From Desulfobacteraceae bacterium (lineage in GTDB: Bacteria; Desulfobacterota; Desulfobacteria; Desulfobacterales; SURF-15), in the NCBI GenBank assembly GCA_003599475.1, contig QZKK01000250.1:1-15211 (forward strand): DNA of 15,211 bases, given 5' to 3'. A program made the position numbers and the translations under genes. Positions 1 through 7,210 of this stretch are shown here, one piece after another (position 1 is the first letter of the stretch; each line of letters opens with the position of its first letter). The notes below the pieces were generated by a model that was given only the letters and a program-made list of their open reading frames with translations, was not told the DNA's origin and ran no database searches.

Positions 1-769
1 ATTCGATCTCTGAGTTTTTCCTGATGGAGCGGAAATCGCCGTAGCGGACCGCGTGGGGCAACCCGCCGATGTCGGGCTCCGGGCTCAGGTAAGGGATCAC
101 CACCACCTTCTCCACCGAGGGAATCTCTTGGAGAATCCTTTTGATCCGATCCAGAGAATCGAAACGCTTTCCGTTGAAGGCGTACCCGTCTGCAGTAAAA
201 AGGATCCGGGGTTTGATTTGACCGAACCGGTCCAGTACGCCGTTTATTCCGAAATCGGGCGAGCAGGAAGACCAGACGGCGCCGATGCAGGTTGCGGCAA
301 GCATGGCGATAATGGTTTCGGGCATGTTCGGCAGGAATCCGACCACGCGGTCGCCGGCAGATACGCCGGATTCTTTCAGCGATTCGGCCACCCCTGCAAC
401 TTCATCGTAGAGTTCGGCATAGGTCATTCTTCGGGAAGGACGCCCCTCTCCTTTAAAGATGAGAGCGGTATTGTCATCCCGAAACCGCAGCAGGTTCTCC
501 GCAAAGTTCAGGCGTGCGCCTGAAAACCATTCGGCTCCCGGCATTTTGGTGATATCGTCGACCACCCGATCATGGCGCCTGGAGGCCTTGATACCGGCAA
601 AGTCCCAAAAAGAAGACCAGAATTCGGGGATGTTTTGAACCGACCACCGATAGAGCGCGTCATATTCGGCAAATTGCCTGCCGAACCTTTCGTTGACGAA
701 CTCCATGAAACGATACATGTTGGTTTTTCTGATCCGTTCCTCCGAGGGTTTCCACAACAGTTCGGCCAT
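1..769 (-). CDS. aacS: Acetoacetyl-CoA synthetase (acetoacetate--CoA ligase), N-terminal part; 3' end outside window
   Basis: Activates acetoacetate with ATP and CoA to acetoacetyl-CoA in the cytoplasm, a route for ketone-body or PHB-derived carbon. The window holds the first 256 codons of a family whose members are usually about 650 aa. The N-terminus (MAELLWKPSEERI) and the stretch around residues 60-90 (IPEFWSSFWDF, then GAEWFSGARLNFAENLL) are typical of the ACAS_N region of AacS/Acs enzymes. They are followed by the start of the AMP-binding domain (MTYAELYDEVA, GDRVVGFLPNMPETI, CIGAVWSSCSPDFG). The SSCSPDFG and LFTADGYAFNGK segments fit acetoacetyl-CoA synthetase better than acetyl-CoA synthetase. 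The catalytic ATP loop and Lys region lie beyond the left edge. The ATG at 767-769 has AAGGAGG about 6 nt upstream, so the start is firm. A good promoter lies at 867-895. Confidence 0.9.
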   Translation of the reverse strand, partial: MAELLWKPSEERIRKTNMYRFMEFVNERFGRQFAEYDALYRWSVQNIPEFWSSFWDFAGIKASRRHDRVVDDITKMPGAEWFSGARLNFAENLLRFRDDNTALIFKGEGRPSRRMTYAELYDEVAGVAESLKESGVSAGDRVVGFLPNMPETIIAMLAATCIGAVWSSCSPDFGINGVLDRFGQIKPRILFTADGYAFNGKRFDSLDRIKRILQEIPSVEKVVVIPYLSPEPDIGGLPHAVRYGDFRSIRKNSEIE

Positions 770-866
770 GAGAGCCTCCTTCTGCTTTCGGCTGTGTTGA
801 GTTTTCGAAAGAACCAAAGCGCTGAAGCCGCTCGATAATGGGGCTTTTTTAATGTTTGAGGGGATC

Positions 867-895
867 AGTATAGGCGGTATCTTTTTGTGAATCAA
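867..895 (-). promoter_or_regulatory. Sigma70-type promoter of the acetoacetyl-CoA synthetase gene
   Basis: On the minus strand a -35 TTGATT (890-895) and a -10 TATACT (867-872) are separated by exactly 17 nt. Transcription would start near 860, leaving a leader of about 90 nt before the ATG at 769. Found by eye; no experimental support. Confidence 0.6.
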
Positions 896-910
896 GCCTT
901 CAAGGATAGA

Positions 911-931
911 GTGTTCAGCGTTCAGTGTTCA
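911..931 (+). repeat. Heptanucleotide array, GYGTTCA family, 3 units
   Basis: Three consecutive 7-nt units, GTGTTCA, GCGTTCA and GTGTTCA, in gene-free DNA. The same unit family recurs at 12804-12824 and 14809-14850, and in complement at 12945-12958 and 14926-14946. Related heptamers (CTGACAC, CTGAAAC) follow at 952-965. Confidence 0.8.
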
Positions 932-1188
932 GGCGTGCCCGGTTCGAACTCCTGACACCTGAAACCCGCCTGCGTGGCTAAAGCCCTGCCAATGCCCTGG
1001 TTAAGTCACACTCCGGCGAGGCGAAGGCCCGACACCTACTGAAACCCGAAACCTCAATAAATACAAATTCCTGTACGATGCACTTATTGCTTGCATGCCG
1101 CTGTGATTTCCGGTATCTGATTTCCGTAGGAATCAATCGTTTGAGGCTGTTTTATAACCCCTGAATCCTGGATGGATTGGAGAAAAGG

Positions 1189-2223
1189 ATGAGAATTGTC
1201 GATTTGAGATCGGATACGATCACGCTGCCGACAGATGCCATGCGTAAGGCGATGGCATCCGCAGAAGTCGGCGATGATGTTTTCGGAGAAGATCCGACCG
1301 TCAACCGGTTGGAAGAGATGTCTGCAGAGAGAACAGGCAAAGAGGCAGCGCTGTTTGTCACCAGCGGAACAATGGGAAACCTGGTCTGCCAGTTGGCGCA
1401 ATGCGGCAGGGGCGATGAAGTGATTCTGGGGGATGAGGCCCACATCTTCTCGAACGAACAGTGCGGCGCATCGACGCTCGGCGGGATCAGCCTCAGAACC
1501 GTCCCAAACCAGCCGGACGGCACCTTGCTCCCGGAGCAAATCGAGCGGGCGATCCGCCCCGACAACATTCATTGCCCGCGCACGCGGATGATCGCTCTTG
1601 AAAATACCCATAACCGCTGCAACGGAAGCCCTCTCGATATGGCATACATGGATACCGTCGGAGAGATCGCCCGGCGCCGCAATCTGAAGCTCCACGTGGA
1701 CGGGGCCCGAATCTTCAACGCGGCCGCCGCAGTCGGGGCTTCTGCCGCAGAACTGGTTCGACACGCCGATTCGGTTACTTTCTGCCTGAGCAAGGGGCTG
1801 GGGGCTCCTGTCGGATCGATGGTCTGCGGAACGCGGGACTTCATCTCGGAAGCGAGAAGGATTCGCAAGGTGCTCGGAGGCGGTCTGCGGCAGGCCGGCG
1901 TCCTTGCGGCAGCCGGAATCGTAGCCCTTACGGAAATGGTGGACCGGCTGAGGGAAGATCATGCCAATGCCCGGAAACTCGCAGATGGTTTGGCCGAAAT
2001 CGAGGGGATCGGAATCGAACCGGCCGCGATCAAGACCAACATCGTCTTCTTCAGGATCGATCGCCCCGGATTGACTCCGGAGGAATTTGCCAAACGGCTT
2101 CGGGAGCAAGGCGTCAGGGTCGGCCCCAAACCCCCCGATCATATCCGGGCGGTTACAAACCACCATATCTCGGCGGAGGATATCGACTACGCTCTGAAGG
2201 CATGCAGGGAGGCGGTGAGGTAG
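1189..2223 (+). CDS. ltaE: Low-specificity L-threonine aldolase
   Basis: PLP enzyme of the beta-eliminating lyase family, cleaving L-threonine or allo-threonine to glycine and acetaldehyde. At 344 aa it matches the usual length. The N-terminus MRIVDLRSDTITLPT is the family hallmark. VGDDVFGEDPTVNRLE (residues 27-42) and GTMGNLV (60-66, part of the cofactor phosphate site) follow. His85 lies in GDEAHIF (ring stacking), HVDGAR includes Asp171 (pyridine N contact), and TFCLSKGLGAPVGS carries the Schiff-base lysine, Lys202. A TTG at 1177 could extend the protein by 4 residues. I chose the ATG at 1189 because GGAG lies about 6 nt upstream and the family starts there. It converges on the diadenylate cyclase gene, with only 6 bp between stop codons and no visible terminator. 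Confidence 0.93.
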   Translation: MRIVDLRSDTITLPTDAMRKAMASAEVGDDVFGEDPTVNRLEEMSAERTGKEAALFVTSGTMGNLVCQLAQCGRGDEVILGDEAHIFSNEQCGASTLGGISLRTVPNQPDGTLLPEQIERAIRPDNIHCPRTRMIALENTHNRCNGSPLDMAYMDTVGEIARRRNLKLHVDGARIFNAAAAVGASAAELVRHADSVTFCLSKGLGAPVGSMVCGTRDFISEARRIRKVLGGGLRQAGVLAAAGIVALTEMVDRLREDHANARKLADGLAEIEGIGIEPAAIKTNIVFFRIDRPGLTPEEFAKRLREQGVRVGPKPPDHIRAVTNHHISAEDIDYALKACREAVR

Positions 2224-2229
2224 CGACTC

Positions 2230-3408
2230 TTATTGCCGTCCATCTTTCTGCTTGAACTCAAATGAGAACTCCGTGGGGTCGATGCGCACGATGTCCACCT
2301 GCTGGTTCGGCAGGATGATCTGATCCCGGCTGATGCGGAAACGTTTCCAGCCGTAGCCGGCCAGCGCCAGATCGAGCCGGGCGTCCACCTCGCCCGGCTG
2401 AACCGTGCTGGCATCCTTTCTCAACCCCCGGACGGTGATGCTGACGCGGGGGTTGCGCGGCTGGATGATCTCGATTTTCTCAGGTAGGTTCTTGATCTGA
2501 ACCGGGACCTGGAGGGTCACTTCGAAGTCCTGCTGCCCGGCAAAAGCCAGCCACAGAATGCTCACAAGGGCCAAGGCGCCCAGTTTCACCGGCCATCGGT
2601 TGATCACGAAAGATCGGCTCCGATCGAACAGGCTCTTCTGATTGCCCGCAACCGCATGGAGAGATTCGGCTAAGAGAGCCGTCATGGCGTTTTCATCGTC
2701 GAGCCTCTTCACCTGGCCCGAACGGGCCAATGAGACCTCGGAGCGTTCTTCGGAAACGGCCACCACCCATGCATCGCATCTTTCGGACAACCCGACGGCT
2801 GCCCGGTGGCGGGTGCCCCATGCGGGGGGCAGGCCTTCTGCGGAGCTCAGGGGGAGATAGGCTGCAACCCGGATCACTTTCCCGTCCCGGATCAGAACCG
2901 CTCCGTCATGGAGTGGCGAGCCCTTCTGGAAAATACTCATCAGGACCTCGGAGTTTGTCTCTCCCTCGAGATTCGTTCCGCCCGTAATCAGTTCATCCAC
3001 CCGATCCATCCGTTCGAGGATAATCAGCGCTCCGCACTGACGTTTGGCAAGGAGAAAGCAGGCTCTGGAGAGTTTTTCGATCCATTCGGGCGAATTGGAC
3101 AGTTTCTTCCATCCGATCGCCCGGAAGGGGTTCATCCGCTCCAAAACCTGACGGATTTCGGACTGGAAGAGAATGATCAGTAAAATAATCAGCACTTGCC
3201 AGAAGATCTGGAACATCCATGTGGTTAAGAAAAGATGCCATAGCTGAGCGGCCGTATAGATGGCCCCCAGCGCAAGCAGTCCCACCAATGCCTTGAATGC
3301 CTTGGTACCATAAAACCACAGGTAGAGGTGGTATGCAAAGATGGATAAAAAAAGAATATCGAGAACATCCTTGAAACGGATATCCGAAATGATCGACAAG
3401 AGCTTCAC
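2230..3408 (-). CDS. cdaA: Diadenylate cyclase (CdaA type) fused to a YbbR-like domain
   Basis: Makes cyclic di-AMP from two ATP at the cytoplasmic membrane. The protein is 392 aa, against roughly 270 aa for CdaA alone. Residues 15-80 form about three membrane segments (DILFLSIFAYHLYLWF, ALVGLLALGAIYTAA, FQIFWQVLIILLIILF). The DAC domain spans about 105-235 with the catalytic SPLHDGAVLI (DGA at 168-170) and GTRHRAAVGLSE (198-209). A further membrane segment at about 273-290 leads to a single YbbR/CdaR-like beta domain at 295-380 that would be extracytoplasmic. In Firmicutes the regulator CdaR is a separate protein with several YbbR repeats encoded next to cdaA; here one domain is part of the cyclase. 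The start is GTG (3406-3408), with AAGGA about 7 nt upstream. A divergent promoter precedes it. Confidence 0.92.
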   Translation of the reverse strand: MKLLSIISDIRFKDVLDILFLSIFAYHLYLWFYGTKAFKALVGLLALGAIYTAAQLWHLFLTTWMFQIFWQVLIILLIILFQSEIRQVLERMNPFRAIGWKKLSNSPEWIEKLSRACFLLAKRQCGALIILERMDRVDELITGGTNLEGETNSEVLMSIFQKGSPLHDGAVLIRDGKVIRVAAYLPLSSAEGLPPAWGTRHRAAVGLSERCDAWVVAVSEERSEVSLARSGQVKRLDDENAMTALLAESLHAVAGNQKSLFDRSRSFVINRWPVKLGALALVSILWLAFAGQQDFEVTLQVPVQIKNLPEKIEIIQPRNPRVSITVRGLRKDASTVQPGEVDARLDLALAGYGWKRFRISRDQIILPNQQVDIVRIDPTEFSFEFKQKDGRQ

Positions 3409-3456
3409 GGGTCGTCCTTAAGGAACTGATGATTCCGGAACGGAAGTCGATGAGAG

Positions 3457-3485
3457 ACCATATGAGAAAGTCGACATCGTGTCAA
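3457..3485 (-). promoter_or_regulatory. Sigma70-type promoter of the diadenylate cyclase gene
   Basis: On the minus strand a perfect -35 TTGACA (3480-3485) is followed after 17 nt by TATGGT (3457-3462), matching four of six -10 positions. The predicted leader is about 40 nt, ending at the GTG start. Confidence 0.55.
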
Positions 3486-3499
3486 GCGGATATCCTGTG

Positions 3500-3514
3500 A
3501 AAACGTTCCGTTTT
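3500..3514. promoter_or_regulatory. Inverted repeat overlapping the dehydrogenase -35 element
   Basis: AAAACG-TTC-CGTTTT is a perfect 6-bp inverted repeat with a 3-nt centre. It overlaps the first bases of the -35 TTTACA of the plus-strand promoter. The position suits a repressor operator, but no regulator gene is visible nearby, so this is a guess from symmetry alone. Confidence 0.3.
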
Positions 3515-3540
3515 ACAGTCCTTCCGAAAATGGATATATA
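3512..3540 (+). promoter_or_regulatory. Sigma70-type promoter of the zinc dehydrogenase/NUDIX pair
   Basis: -35 TTTACA (3512-3517), 17-nt spacer, -10 TATATA (3535-3540). It lies 44 bp upstream of the dehydrogenase ATG. It is flanked by two inverted repeats (3500-3514 and 3538-3565), which could be operators. Confidence 0.6.
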
Positions 3541-3565
3541 ACGGATAACCAAATCGTATCGTTAT
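3538..3565. promoter_or_regulatory. Imperfect inverted repeat just downstream of the -10
   Basis: ATAACGGATA (3538-3547) and TATCGTTAT (3557-3565) are inverted repeats apart from one extra G, with a 9-nt centre. The element would lie over the transcription start and early leader, a common place for a repressor site. Symmetry is the only evidence. Confidence 0.3.
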
Positions 3566-3583
3566 GAAGCAAGGAGCAGTAAT

Positions 3584-4615
3584 ATGAAGGCCATCGTCTC
3601 ACATGGCTCGGGGGACTTCCGGCTGGAAGACCGGCCGTTGCCGGCAATGGATGCATCCGATGTCCTGGTGGAAGTCCACTTTTGCGGCGTCTGCGGTACC
3701 GACATTCATATGTATCACGGGAAGTGGGAGCTCAATCCGGGAAGCACGCCGGGACACGAGGTTTCCGGCATTGTCCGCGAGGTCGGTTCGAAAGTGGACC
3801 GGATTTCCCCGGGAGATCGTGTGGCCATCGATCCAGGAATCACCTGCCGGCTCTGCGAATACTGCAGGAGCTCGCGGCTGCATTTGTGCACAAACCGCTT
3901 CGGCATGTATCACTACAAGGGAGGGGGATTTGCCGAATACACCATCGTTCCGGATCGTCAGGTGTTTCGGATCCCGGATGCCATGCCTCTGGAGTGGGCT
4001 GCGCTTCTTGAGCCTGCCGGTTGCTGTCTTCACTGCATGGACCGGGCCGCGATCAAACCGGGAGAGTCCGTTGCCGTTCTGGGTGGGGGGGCAATCGGTT
4101 TGATACTCGTTCAGTTGGCGCTCCTTTCCGGGGCCGCACGGGTGATTCTCTCAGAACCCCGGGAAGACCGAAGGGAGCTCGCCGCGAATCTGGGGGCAAC
4201 CGCCGCCATCGATCCCATCGGAACGGATCCGGTCGCAGAGGTCCGAAGGCTTGCAGGAGACGGGGTCGACGTGGTCATCGAAAGCGCGGGCCGGGCAGCG
4301 ACCGTCTCCCAGTGTTTCGACATGGTGAAAAGGGGAGGAAGGGTTGTCCTTTTCGGGGTCAACGATCCGGAGACGACGATCGAATTCAGGCCTTATCAGA
4401 TTTTCCGAAATGAAATCACCATTCTCGGCTCCCTGATGTCAAACGATAGCCTTCCGCGTACACTCGAGTTGATCGCTTCCGGAAGGCTTCGGGTAGCGCC
4501 CCTGATCAGCCATGTTCTGCCGCTCGAAGGCTTCCATCGGGCCATCCAAATGCACGAACGGCAGGAAGGGGTCAAAATCCTTGTCCACCCCGAATCCTCC
4601 GGTTCCGGCCGGTGA
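3584..4615 (+). CDS. Zinc-dependent medium-chain alcohol/polyol dehydrogenase (MDR family)
   Basis: NAD(P)-dependent zinc dehydrogenase of the sorbitol/threonine/butanediol dehydrogenase type; the substrate cannot be told from sequence. At 343 aa it is standard length. The catalytic zinc site is Cys37 in CGVCGTD, GHE (His58-Glu59) and Glu143 in LLEP. The structural zinc loop has Cys88, Cys91, Cys94 and Cys102. The Rossmann glycine motif GGGAIG is at 167-172, with an acidic residue (Glu191) at the end of the next strand, which favours NAD. The start ATG has AAGGAG 7 nt upstream. A promoter lies at 3512-3540. The NUDIX gene follows after 16 bp, so the two are probably co-transcribed. A threonine 3-dehydrogenase role is possible but not shown, although a threonine aldolase is encoded 1.4 kb away. 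Confidence 0.85.
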   Translation: MKAIVSHGSGDFRLEDRPLPAMDASDVLVEVHFCGVCGTDIHMYHGKWELNPGSTPGHEVSGIVREVGSKVDRISPGDRVAIDPGITCRLCEYCRSSRLHLCTNRFGMYHYKGGGFAEYTIVPDRQVFRIPDAMPLEWAALLEPAGCCLHCMDRAAIKPGESVAVLGGGAIGLILVQLALLSGAARVILSEPREDRRELAANLGATAAIDPIGTDPVAEVRRLAGDGVDVVIESAGRAATVSQCFDMVKRGGRVVLFGVNDPETTIEFRPYQIFRNEITILGSLMSNDSLPRTLELIASGRLRVAPLISHVLPLEGFHRAIQMHERQEGVKILVHPESSGSGR

Positions 4616-4631
4616 AAAGAAAAGGGCCGCC

Positions 4632-5066
4632 ATGATTCTTTCCGCCGGGGTGATCGTAGTTCGAAGAAGCGGCGACCGCTGGCTTTTTCTGCTGCTGCGG
4701 GCCTACCGGAATTGGGATTTCCCCAAGGGGATCGTGGAAGAAGGAGAGGATCCGCTGGTTTCGGCCCGCAGGGAGGTGCTGGAGGAGACAGGCATCACCG
4801 ATCTCCGCTTCAGGTGGGGTGCGGTTTTCAAGGAAACGGTGCCCTACCGGAGCAGTGGGCAGAAAATCGCCCGCTACTACATCGCCGAGACCAGGCAGGC
4901 CTCGGTGGTCTTTTCCATCAACCCGGAAATCGGAAAGCCCGAGCACCACGAGTATCGATGGGTTTCCCCGGACGGGATCCAGGCGCTGGTCCCCGGACGA
5001 ATCCTGCCTGTGATCGAATGGGCGCAGGATCTTCTGCGGCAGGAAGGCACCAGCGACCGAAAGTGA
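4632..5066 (+). CDS. NUDIX hydrolase, probably (di)nucleoside polyphosphate hydrolase type
   Basis: Small 144-aa NUDIX protein hydrolysing a nucleoside diphosphate linked to another moiety. The NUDIX box is complete: Gly33, then Glu39, then REVLEETGI (47-55), which supplies the metal-binding glutamates. The preceding NWDFPKG (27-33) is the usual lead-in and resembles Ap4A-hydrolase-like members; the true substrate is unknown. The fold ends with HEYRWVSPDG near residue 105, typical of the family's last strand. I chose the ATG at 4632 because the protein then begins at the first beta strand (ILSAGVIVVRR) and AAGGG lies about 6 nt upstream. The frame remains open further upstream inside the dehydrogenase gene, but that part is not NUDIX-like. 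Confidence 0.85.
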   Translation: MILSAGVIVVRRSGDRWLFLLLRAYRNWDFPKGIVEEGEDPLVSARREVLEETGITDLRFRWGAVFKETVPYRSSGQKIARYYIAETRQASVVFSINPEIGKPEHHEYRWVSPDGIQALVPGRILPVIEWAQDLLRQEGTSDRK

Positions 5067-5105
5067 CGCCCCGCAGGGATGAAGCGGCCGTTGGCTCCGG
5101 AAAGC

Positions 5106-5597
5106 TCAATAGGGGATGGCCGCCCCGGCTCCGGCGGCTTCGATCAGCTTTTCGGTCGTCAGGCGGAGCCGGGTTGCCAGGCACTGTGAAAACAGGCGGT
5201 AGAGCACATAGCCGAAGGCGAGCCGATTCTTTCCGGTGAGGGTGTCCACATCCGCGGCATTAAAGGCCAGGCAGACGGTCTCCTCGACCGCATATGCGGA
5301 TGCGGAACGGGCTGAATGCTCGATCATCCCCATTTCGCCGAAGATGTCCCCCGCTTTGTCCAGGACGGCCAGCTCGGTCCCGTTTTTCACGATCTTCACC
5401 TTGCCGTGAATCATAAAGAAAAGCCACGTATCCCGGCCGCCTTCTTCGATGATCCTCTCTTCCGGCTCATAGAGCCTGACCTTGCTGTACCGGATCAGAA
5501 TCTTCAGATCCTCCGACCGAAACCCGGACAGGGTCGGCACATTCCTGATTTTTCCCAGCAGATCCCCGCTGGGGATGAGAAATTCCGATTCCCGCAT
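5106..5597 (-). CDS. Cyclic nucleotide-binding (CRP-like sensor) domain protein without an output domain
   Basis: Contains one cNMP-binding beta barrel: VRLYEPEERIIEEGG, then WLFFMIHGKVKIVKNG, AVLDKAGDIFGEMGMIEHSARSASAYA (phosphate-binding cassette with its arginine), then a C-terminal helix. There is no helix-turn-helix, kinase or channel domain, so it probably signals through a protein partner or is a stand-alone sensor. A GTG at 5685-5687 would give 193 aa and overlap the end of the upstream dehydrogenase gene by 13 bp. I prefer the ATG at 5595-5597 (163 aa), which has AGGAG about 6 nt upstream; the ATG at 5619-5621 is a third option. It lies directly downstream of the glycerol-1-phosphate dehydrogenase-like gene in the same direction. 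The nucleotide bound is unknown. Confidence 0.75.
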   Translation of the reverse strand: MRESEFLIPSGDLLGKIRNVPTLSGFRSEDLKILIRYSKVRLYEPEERIIEEGGRDTWLFFMIHGKVKIVKNGTELAVLDKAGDIFGEMGMIEHSARSASAYAVEETVCLAFNAADVDTLTGKNRLAFGYVLYRLFSQCLATRLRLTTEKLIEAAGAGAAIPY

Positions 5598-5674
5598 GGC
5601 CACTCCTGCCGAGGCATCCATCTGCCCCCCGGCCTTTCCGATACCGGTGAGAGCAAACGATGGATCCGTTTTTG

Positions 5675-7210
5675 CTAGGTCATCCACCGGTCCAGGATCT
5701 CATCCACCGCCTCCGGCAGGATGCCGGCAAGCCAGGCGAGATCGACAACCGTTACTCTTTTTCGAATTTCATGCATATGCAGGATCGCCTCGCGGGCGCG
5801 ACGACGGCTGCAGCCGATGTCCCCGATCCGGTGCGCAGCATCTCCATTCGACAGGCAATCGGCGATTTTTTTCGGAGCTCTCGCTTCGGCACAGACGAGG
5901 TTCCTGATCCGCCGCCACTCGGAGGGAGACGAGAGAAGATCGGTCATCTTTTCCAGGTGGGCTTTCTTGGCCGCATATTGACTGTGGACCGCATCCGCGA
6001 GTGGCCCCCAGAATGTTCGATCGATCGTTTTCGGCATTTCGGACGGGACGGGTGCATCCAGTTTCTGGAGTCGTTCGTAGAGCACCGCCGAAAAAAGAGT
6101 CCCCAACCCGACCTGCCTGCCGTGCAGATCGTGGGGCACGCCGTCCACAAGGCTCATCATGTCCAGCGTGTGGCTGAAAAGATGTTCTCCGCCGGATGCA
6201 GGGGCGGACGTCCCGACCAGGGTCATTGCCAGTCCGGAATAGATCAAGGCGTCGAACACCGCTTTGATCCCTTCCGGGGAACGGTTTTTCACCTTCTCGG
6301 GATGATCGAAATACATCGATTCCATATCCGAGATGATATCCGCACTGAAGCGGCAGTAATATTCCCCGAATAGAAGGTGGTTGAGCTTCCAGTCCGCCGC
6401 ACTTACCGATTTGGCGACCGCATCGCCGAGACCCGAGGCGGTCAGCCGGAAGGGGGCGCCTTCGATGACAGCAGGCACGGCAAAGACTGCAAGCGGAGCC
6501 TGAGCCCGAATCAGACTCTTGACTCCTTCGAGAGTGGGCGCCACGTTGGCGGCGGTATACCCGTTCATGGTAGCTGCGGTGGCCACCGCGATGTACGGTT
6601 TGCCGATGGAAAATGCGATCCACTTTGTCAGGTCATTGATTACTCCCGAACCCACCGAAAGAAAAACGTCCGGGTTGCCGATTCTCCCTTCCAGGACGTG
6701 ATGTGTCTTGTCATCGCAGATGGGAGACCCGTGCGGACCGTCCGGAACGACGATCGAATCCACCTTCCATCCGGCATCGGTTACGATCCGCTCGACTTCG
6801 AGCCCCAGGATGGAGTATGTTCTTGTGTCCGAAAGAACTGCGGCTGTTTTCCCTTTGATTTCCCGGTCCATGAATCCTGAAAGCCGCGCCAGCGCGTCAT
6901 CGGCATACAGGACCGATTTTACGGGAACCTCATGCCGCTTTCCGCAGGCGCAATCGAAGGAAATACCGAGAATGCCGGATGCCGGGTGCTGGATGCTGGA
7001 TGCTGGATGCTGGATGCCGGATACTGGATGCTGGATGCCGGATACTGGATGCTGGATGCTGGATGCCGGATGCTGGATGCCGGATACTGGATGCTGGATG
7101 CTGGATGCCGGACGCTGGATACTGGATGCCGGGTGCTGGGTACTGGATGCCGGGTGCTGGGTACTGGATGCCGGGTGCTGGGTACTGGATGCCGGTCCTT
7201 TTTCCTTCAT
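5675..7210 (-). CDS. sn-Glycerol-1-phosphate dehydrogenase-like protein (AraM/EgsA family) with repeat-encoded N-terminal extension
   Basis: Iron/zinc-type dehydrogenase related to archaeal EgsA and bacterial AraM, which reduce dihydroxyacetone phosphate to glycerol-1-phosphate. The recognisable enzyme starts near residue 80 ([20 protein letters not shown]) and runs about 430 aa. Motifs: [11 protein letters not shown] (177-187, nucleotide binding), [10 protein letters not shown] with metal ligand Asp253, [12 protein letters not shown] (His333/His337) and LHGRQVGLG (His353). The Asp-Gly of family members is Asn-Gly here (Asn206, TMNGYT), so substrate preference may differ. Residues 6-79 are heptapeptide repeats (PASSIQH and variants) read from a 7-nt tandem array. 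No in-frame ATG, GTG or TTG exists between the array and the enzyme; the only upstream start is the ATG at 7208-7210, overlapping the previous gene's stop as ATGA. The original start was probably near 6973 and has been lost. Confidence 0.8.
   Translation of the reverse strand: MKEKGPASSTQHPASSTQHPASSTQHPASSIQRPASSIQHPVSGIQHPASSIQHPVSGIQHPVSGIQHPASSIQHPASGILGISFDCACGKRHEVPVKSVLYADDALARLSGFMDREIKGKTAAVLSDTRTYSILGLEVERIVTDAGWKVDSIVVPDGPHGSPICDDKTHHVLEGRIGNPDVFLSVGSGVINDLTKWIAFSIGKPYIAVATAATMNGYTAANVAPTLEGVKSLIRAQAPLAVFAVPAVIEGAPFRLTASGLGDAVAKSVSAADWKLNHLLFGEYYCRFSADIISDMESMYFDHPEKVKNRSPEGIKAVFDALIYSGLAMTLVGTSAPASGGEHLFSHTLDMMSLVDGVPHDLHGRQVGLGTLFSAVLYERLQKLDAPVPSEMPKTIDRTFWGPLADAVHSQYAAKKAHLEKMTDLLSSPSEWRRIRNLVCAEARAPKKIADCLSNGDAAHRIGDIGCSRRRAREAILHMHEIRKRVTVVDLAWLAGILPEAVDEILDRWMT
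6977..7193 (+). repeat. 31-unit heptanucleotide tandem array (consensus GGATGCY)
   Basis: Exactly 31 consecutive 7-nt units with no insertion or deletion. I count GGATGCC 10 times, GGATGCT 9, GGATACT 4, GGGTGCT 4, GGGTACT 3 and GGACGCT once. All differences are transitions at positions 3, 4, 5 or 7. At the right end a three-unit block (GGGTGCT, GGGTACT, GGATGCC) is repeated three times exactly (7131-7193). Because 7 is coprime to 3, each frame of each strand encodes one seven-residue repeat without stops. The minus strand gives PASSIQH in frame with the dehydrogenase. Confidence 0.97.

Larger units (their letters stand above)
770..1188. other. Intergenic region between divergent aacS and threonine aldolase genes
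   Basis: About 420 bp without a convincing gene. It holds the aacS leader and promoter on the left. It also holds three GYGTTCA heptamers at 911-931, two CTGAMAC heptamers at 952-965 and two CYGAAAC heptamers at 1039-1052. A possible AT-rich -10-like TATAAC lies near 1152, but with no good -35. The remainder shows no recognisable RNA gene or coding sequence. Confidence 0.6.

Noticed and set aside
825..850. Possible plus-strand terminator: AAGCC, 12-nt loop, GGCTT and a T-run
   Set aside because: The stem is only 5 bp, the loop is large, and there is no plus-strand gene upstream to terminate; it lies in the aacS leader on the other strand.
1084..2166. Long minus-strand open frame of 360 codons
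   Set aside because: It is antisense to the well-supported threonine aldolase, with no recognisable domain.
5660..6373. Plus-strand open frame of 237 codons, and similar long frames at 10440-11477 and 11478-12833
   Set aside because: These are antisense shadows of the G1P dehydrogenase-like, NicX-like and AICAR transformylase genes, which have clear conserved motifs. The frames arise from high GC and codon bias.
6977..7193. CRISPR array
   Set aside because: The repeat unit is 7 nt with no spacers, and no cas genes are nearby.
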